A stretch of DNA of 64,000 bases from an uncultured Lysobacteraceae bacterium (GTDB taxonomy: Bacteria; Pseudomonadota; Gammaproteobacteria; Xanthomonadales; Xanthomonadaceae), in contig CALCNV010000140.1 of assembly GCA_937897645.1 (NCBI GenBank), positions 124,001-188,000 on the forward strand, given 5' to 3'. This document shows, one piece after another, positions 59,662 through 64,000 of this stretch (position 1 is its first letter; the number at the start of each line of letters is the position of its first letter). Under the pieces are notes generated by a model. The model was not told the origin of the DNA and ran no database searches. It worked only from the letters and a program-made list of their open reading frames with translations. The position numbers were made by a program, and so were the translations under genes.

Positions 59662-60528
59662 ATGCGTAGCAAGTTGTTCGTCCCTGGCGTTCGCCCGGAG
59701 CTGTTCGCCAAGGCGCTGGCAGGCGATGCCGATGCAGTGAGCTTCGATCTTGAGGATTCCGTTCCCCAGGAACTCAAGCAACTGGCGCGTACCCAAGTCG
59801 CCGGTTTCGTGGATTCCGCGGCCGGGCATGACGCATCGAAAGTCATCGTGGTACGAATCAACGCGCTGGATACAACGCACGTCGAAGCCGACCTGATGGC
59901 AGTGGCGCGGCCGGGCGTGGACATGATCAACCTGCCCAAGGTCGAATCCGCGGAGGACGTGCACGCGCTGGTGGCGATGCTGGAGCGTGCGGAAGCCGTC
60001 AATGGCGTCAGCCAGCCGATTCGCATGCTCGCTACCATCGAAACCCCACGCGGACTGCGCTGTGCGGTGGAAATCGCAGCGGCACACCCGCGCATGGCCG
60101 GCCTGCAGGTTGGCTACGCCGATCTGTTTGAACCATTCGCCATTGATCGACATGACGCAGCCAATCGGCATGCCGTGTTGTTCGCGGTGCGCATGGCTGC
60201 CGCCGAAGCGGGGGTGTTTGCCTGCGATGGGGCGTTCGCCAATCTGGAAGACGCGCAAGGATTTTGCGAGGAAGCGCAGGTGGCGCAGCGCCTCGGCTAC
60301 ATCGGCAAGAGTTGCATCCATCCCAAACAAGTTGCCTTGGCCAATGAAGTATTCATGCCGAGTGTTGAAGAGCGGGCGGCCGCCCAACGCATCGTTGATG
60401 CCGCAGATGAAGCGGCGACGCAAGGCCGTGGTGCTTTCGTAGTCGATGGTCGCATGGTCGACCTCCCTTTCCTCAAGCGTGCACGGGCCATCCTGGCCGC
60501 GACGGCGCGCAACGCGAGCCAGTCTTGA
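59662..60528 (+). CDS. CitE/HpcH-type aldolase/lyase
   Basis: The ATG at 59662, with GGAGGG about 8 bases before it, gives 288 residues. Features of the HpcH/HpaI/CitE family are SFDLEDSVP at residue 25 (metal site with Glu-Asp), INLPKVESAEDV and ATIETPRGL, with a Tyr-Ala-Asp (GYADLFE). CitE relatives cleave CoA esters, while the close malyl-CoA group and 2-keto-3-deoxy sugar acid aldolases share the fold. Its stop overlaps the symporter ATG as TGATG. Confidence 0.85.
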   Translation: MRSKLFVPGVRPELFAKALAGDADAVSFDLEDSVPQELKQLARTQVAGFVDSAAGHDASKVIVVRINALDTTHVEADLMAVARPGVDMINLPKVESAEDVHALVAMLERAEAVNGVSQPIRMLATIETPRGLRCAVEIAAAHPRMAGLQVGYADLFEPFAIDRHDAANRHAVLFAVRMAAAEAGVFACDGAFANLEDAQGFCEEAQVAQRLGYIGKSCIHPKQVALANEVFMPSVEERAAAQRIVDAADEAATQGRGAFVVDGRMVDLPFLKRARAILAATARNASQS

Positions 60529-63005
60529 TGCGAAATCCAGCAATGTTGAATCGTGGTGCGTCCTTTTTGCTTGCAGCGGGATTGTCCTGGCGCGTTCGTG
60601 CACGCATCGCCATGGCGATGCTGTTGCTGTGCGTGGCGATACCGTCTTTCGCGGAAAGCCTGTCGACGGTCAAGACGACTGCACTTCCGTCACTGACCGC
60701 CAAAGGCGCGTTGACTGGCCTGGTCGCTTTGGATGGCCGAGCGGTTGCGATCACCACAGAGGGCGCGTGGGTGCTGGCCGCAAACCAGAAGCAATGGCTA
60801 CACGCTGCATGGAATCCTTCGACGGCCGGTGAGGCCGTGCTGGGTGTTGCCGGCAATGGGGTGCGGGCCTTCCTGCTCTCGGGCGCGGCTGGCACCGCAG
60901 CCGTGACCACCGTGCACTCACTCGTACTGCAAGATAAACAGATCGCCACGAAGTCTTTGCCCGTGCTTCCCAGCGCGCTGCTGCATGCGCGTGCAGCGGT
61001 TACGGCCGACACCGTGTACGTCGCCGGCATTGATGCGAGCGGGAAGTCGAAGCTGTTTTCGATCACGCCAGCGGCCAGTGATGCGAAATGGCAGGCATAT
61101 GCAGGCTGGTCCGGGGATGCCGTGCCTACGTCATTGGCGGCACAAACTTCCGCGGTATTCGTGACGTTGCAGGACACGGATGGCGAACACATCCTGCGGT
61201 GGTCGAATGACGAGGGTTGGCAAGACCGTGGCGCTGTTCCGGGCAAGGTGCTGCCCGGATCGGCACGCGCCAGCGGCCAAGCGCATGTGATTTACCTGGT
61301 GGCCGCTGGAAATGCGGCGCCGCAGATGATGACCTTCCAGACGATTACCGGATCGTGGGCGACCTTGCCCGATTCCGAAGTCGCGGGCGCAGTGGCGGCC
61401 GCTGCGCTGGACAACGGCGTGCTGTCGGCGCGGCCGGCAGCGGACGGAACGGGCATTGCTTTTTCGTCTACCCAGATCGAATCCAGCAAGCTGCTGTTGC
61501 GCTGGCTGGACTGGATCGTGATTGCGGTCTATCTGGTTGCCATGCTGGGCATAGGCTTGCATTTCTATTTGCGTGAAAAGCGCGGCTCCACCTCGGATTT
61601 CTTCGTGGGTGGCCGCTCGATTCCGTTCTGGGCGGCCGGCATCAGCCTGTACGCTACCAATGTCAGCTCCATCAGTTTCATTGCCATCCCGGCCAAGGCC
61701 TTCGAGACCAATTGGCAATACTTGGCCAACAACCTGATCGCGGTGCTGGGCCTGATGTTCGTCGCCGTGTGGATCGTGCCGTTGCTGCGCCGGCTCAATC
61801 TGATGTCGGTGTTCTCGTACCTGGAGACGCGCTTCCATCCCGCCATCCGCATGCTGGCCAGCGCGCTGTGCATCGCCATGCAGATCGGCGCGCGCATGAG
61901 CGTGATCCTGTTCCTGCCCTCATTGGCCATTTCCACCATCACCGGCATCGACGTGGTGTGGAGCATCCTGATGATGGGCGTGTTCACCATCATCTACACC
62001 ACGCTGGGCGGCATGAAAGCGGTGATCTGGACCGACTTCGTGCAGGTGTTCGTGATGTTTGGCGGGGCCATCTTCGCCATCGGTTTCATCATCTACAGCC
62101 TCAATGGCGGCGTGCCCGAATTCCTCAGCACCGCCATGGCCGAAGACAAGATGAAGTTGTTCGATTTCAGCTTCGACCTGACCAAGGCGACGGTGTGGGG
62201 TTTCATCTTCCTGGTGCTGTTCGACGTGGTGCTGACGTTCCCGAAGGACCAGGTGCTGATGCAGCGCGTGCTGTCCACCAAGTCCGACCGCGAAGCGGGA
62301 CGCTCGGTGTGGACCTTCGCCGCCATCATGATCCCCGGTGGGTTCTTCTTCTACATGATCGGCACGGCGCTGTTTGCCTATTACAAATCGCACCCGGAGC
62401 GCATGAACCCGACATTGCCGATCGATGCCACCTTCCCGCTGTTCATCGCGGCCGAGCTGCCGATGGGCGTCACCGGGCTGATCATCGCCGGTATCTTCGC
62501 CGCCGCCATGTCCACGCTTTCCAGCATCATCAACAGCGTTTCCACGCTGGCATCGGTGGACTTCTACGAAAAGCTTGCAAAGAATCCGACGCCGAAGAAG
62601 AGCGTGCTGTTCGCGGAAATAATCGGCGTGGTGGTGGGGCTGTCCGGGATCGGGCTTGCCTTGTTGCTTTCGACGTTCGACATCCACTCGCTGTTCGATG
62701 TCTCGATCGAACTGGCGGGATTGCTGGGTGGTGGCTTTGCCGGTGCCTACACGTTGGGCATGTTCACCAGGCGCGCCAATTCACAGGGCGTGGCGATCGG
62801 CATCGGCGCCAGCATCGTGCTGACCCTGGTCATCTGGTCATTCCAACTGGTGCATCCGTATTTCTACCTGGGCATCTCGATCATGTTGTGCATCGTGATC
62901 GGCTACGTGGCCAGTCTTTTCTTCCCGGCACCGACGCGTGACCTGGACGGACTGACCATCTACCGCAAGTCCGACAGCAACTACGTCAAGCCGATGGCAG
63001 GTTGA
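60528..63005 (+). CDS. Sodium:solute symporter with an N-terminal putative beta-propeller
   Basis: A protein of 825 residues. The N-terminus has a signal-like helix (IAMAMLLLCVAIPSFAES), then about 280 beta-rich residues (43-325) with repeated Trp and Leu/Val strands (ALDGRAVAITTEGAWVL; HVIYLVAAGNAAPQMMTF) that resemble a Kelch/galactose-oxidase propeller. The SSS domain starts near residue 326 (WLDWIVIAVYLVAMLGIGLHFYL) and has FFVGGRSIPFW and GGMKAVIWTDFVQVFVMFGG. About 13 helices are expected. It may move uronates or another sugar acid with sodium. It is co-translated with the CitE-like gene. Confidence 0.88.
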   Translation: MRNPAMLNRGASFLLAAGLSWRVRARIAMAMLLLCVAIPSFAESLSTVKTTALPSLTAKGALTGLVALDGRAVAITTEGAWVLAANQKQWLHAAWNPSTAGEAVLGVAGNGVRAFLLSGAAGTAAVTTVHSLVLQDKQIATKSLPVLPSALLHARAAVTADTVYVAGIDASGKSKLFSITPAASDAKWQAYAGWSGDAVPTSLAAQTSAVFVTLQDTDGEHILRWSNDEGWQDRGAVPGKVLPGSARASGQAHVIYLVAAGNAAPQMMTFQTITGSWATLPDSEVAGAVAAAALDNGVLSARPAADGTGIAFSSTQIESSKLLLRWLDWIVIAVYLVAMLGIGLHFYLREKRGSTSDFFVGGRSIPFWAAGISLYATNVSSISFIAIPAKAFETNWQYLANNLIAVLGLMFVAVWIVPLLRRLNLMSVFSYLETRFHPAIRMLASALCIAMQIGARMSVILFLPSLAISTITGIDVVWSILMMGVFTIIYTTLGGMKAVIWTDFVQVFVMFGGAIFAIGFIIYSLNGGVPEFLSTAMAEDKMKLFDFSFDLTKATVWGFIFLVLFDVVLTFPKDQVLMQRVLSTKSDREAGRSVWTFAAIMIPGGFFFYMIGTALFAYYKSHPERMNPTLPIDATFPLFIAAELPMGVTGLIIAGIFAAAMSTLSSIINSVSTLASVDFYEKLAKNPTPKKSVLFAEIIGVVVGLSGIGLALLLSTFDIHSLFDVSIELAGLLGGGFAGAYTLGMFTRRANSQGVAIGIGASIVLTLVIWSFQLVHPYFYLGISIMLCIVIGYVASLFFPAPTRDLDGLTIYRKSDSNYVKPMAG

Positions 63006-63099
63006 GCGGCGGGCGGGATGTCCGTACGGACCCTGCCCAATGGCACCCTGTCGCGCGGCTGCATTGGTGTAGCCTTCCGCATTCGCCAAGGGATGCACC

Positions 63100-63981
63100 G
63101 TGGACACCCAATTCTTGAAAACCTTCGTGGCGGTCGTCGACTACGGATCGATGGCCGCCGCGGCGCGCCTGCTCAACATCACGCCCGCCGCGGTCGCGCA
63201 GCAGATCAGGACGCTGGAACGCGAGATCGGCGCGCCCTTGATCGCACGCGTGGGCCGCACGGTCAGCGTGACCGAAGAGGGTTCGCGCATTCTGCAGCGC
63301 GCACGCGACCTGTTGCGCGACGTCGCCGACCTGCGCAGCCTTGCGAATGACAATGCCGTGTCCGGTGAACTCAGGCTCGGTGCTTGTCCCACTGCGTTGG
63401 CGGGCATGCTGCCGGACATCCTGGCGCGGATGGTGGAAAAGTTCCCGCAGATCAACGTGTTCATCAAGCCGGGTTATTCCGCCGACCTGTACCGCGCGGT
63501 GGAGGGTGGCGAGTTGGATGCCGCCATCGTGCTGCATGCGCCGTATACCTTGCCGAAGACCTGCAACTGGCAGTTGTTGCGCGAGGAACCGCTGGTGGTG
63601 CTGGCGCCGGAAGGCATGGCGGATCGCGATCCGCACGAATTGCTCGCCACCCAGCCGCTGATCCGCTACGACCGCAACCAGTGGGGCGGGCGCCAGGCCG
63701 AGGAATACCTGAAGCGCGTCGGCATCACGCCTCACGAGCGCTTCGAACTGAACGCGCTCAATGCGATCGCGGTGATGGTGGACCGTGGCCTGGGCGTATC
63801 GCTGGTGCCCGACTGGGCCAAGCCGTGGCCGGAAGGATTGAAACTGGTGCGCCTGCCGTTGCCGCAGGAAAGCGTGCCGCGACAGATCGGCATCGTGTGG
63901 TCGCGTTCCACCGTGCGCATCCGCCTGGTCACGGTGTTCCTGGAAGAAAGCAGCGCGGCGATGAAAGTCATCAACGCATAG
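63100..63981 (+). CDS. LysR-family transcriptional regulator
   Basis: A protein of 293 residues from a GTG start (MDTQFLKTFVAVVDYGSMAAAARLLNITPAAVAQQIRTLE in part). The helix-turn-helix lies at residues 17-37. The effector-binding domain begins GELRLGACPTALAG and has substrate-loop features like MVDRGLGVSLVPDWAKPW. It follows the symporter by 94 bases in the same direction. It could regulate the CitE-symporter operon, but the target is not shown. Confidence 0.9.
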   Translation: MDTQFLKTFVAVVDYGSMAAAARLLNITPAAVAQQIRTLEREIGAPLIARVGRTVSVTEEGSRILQRARDLLRDVADLRSLANDNAVSGELRLGACPTALAGMLPDILARMVEKFPQINVFIKPGYSADLYRAVEGGELDAAIVLHAPYTLPKTCNWQLLREEPLVVLAPEGMADRDPHELLATQPLIRYDRNQWGGRQAEEYLKRVGITPHERFELNALNAIAVMVDRGLGVSLVPDWAKPWPEGLKLVRLPLPQESVPRQIGIVWSRSTVRIRLVTVFLEESSAAMKVINA

Positions 63982-63999
63982 GGCGGGCCCTGGCCCGCC
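63982..63999. repeat. Short GC-rich dyad at the window end
   Basis: GGCGGGCC (63982-63989) and GGCCCGCC (63992-63999) form a dyad starting right at the LysR stop. It may be the start of another REP-like element; the window ends before this can be judged. Confidence 0.4.
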
Positions 64000-64000
64000 A

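Overview
The window is high-GC gammaproteobacterial DNA, most consistent with Xanthomonadaceae/Lysobacteraceae (Lysobacter, Pseudoxanthomonas or Luteimonas type). The reasons are the aroQ-accB-accC-prmA-DUF3426 block, a long DsbD with a doubled N-terminal domain, a TonB-dependent receptor of the TonB-Xanthomonas-Caulobacter type, many small secreted proteins and a family of GTAG-ended palindromic repeats like those of Stenotrophomonas. This placement is inference from gene content; no marker gene such as rRNA is present, and no tRNA or CRISPR array was seen.

Layout. Positions 1-9000 (mostly minus strand) hold housekeeping genes: a truncated zinc-ribbon/DUF3426 protein, prmA, accC, accB, aroQ, a TlpA-like thioredoxin and dsbD. 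Two AT-rich genes of unknown function (1777-3093) sit between accC and prmA. At 8970-11240 lies groES-groEL with a near-consensus heat-shock promoter, a CIRCE operator, a repeat inside the operon and a terminator. Then come a Fic AMP-transferase with likely operator repeats, a lipoprotein hydrolase, a DAHP synthase preceded by a Phe/Trp/Tyr-containing leader peptide and attenuator, a GGDEF-EAL protein and a large envelope protein. The stretch 21600-41100 is mixed: an epimerase, a 6-phosphogluconate dehydrogenase, an LpxR-type lipid A deacylase, an ArsR/methyltransferase pair, a LytS/LytTR two-component system, an oxidoreductase, a carboxylesterase coupled to a cardiolipin synthase, a lytic transglycosylase and several small secreted or membrane proteins.

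The region 41133-63981 is a pectin/oligogalacturonide utilisation locus. It encodes a TonB-dependent outer-membrane receptor, two pectate lyases (PL1 and PL10), a GH43 glycosidase, a rhamnogalacturonan-acetylesterase/cupin fusion, a Tat-exported carboxylesterase, a TRAP transporter (DctP-DctQ-DctM), a sodium:solute symporter fused to a putative beta-propeller, KduI, KduD and KdgK, plus MhpD-like and CitE-like enzymes, a LacI regulator and a LysR regulator. The likely flow is extracellular or periplasmic cleavage, outer-membrane uptake, inner-membrane import of unsaturated uronates, then KduI-KduD-KdgK to KDPG. The KDPG aldolase is not in the window. One 13-bp motif (ACCGGTGTCATTT, one mismatch in one copy) occurs upstream of kduI, between the MhpD/TRAP operon and the PL1 gene, and between the receptor gene and kdgK, which suggests a single regulon under the LacI protein.

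At least ten palindromic REP-like elements of related design (arms beginning GTAGG or GTAGA) are scattered between genes; several are nested dyads and one lies inside the groES-groEL operon.
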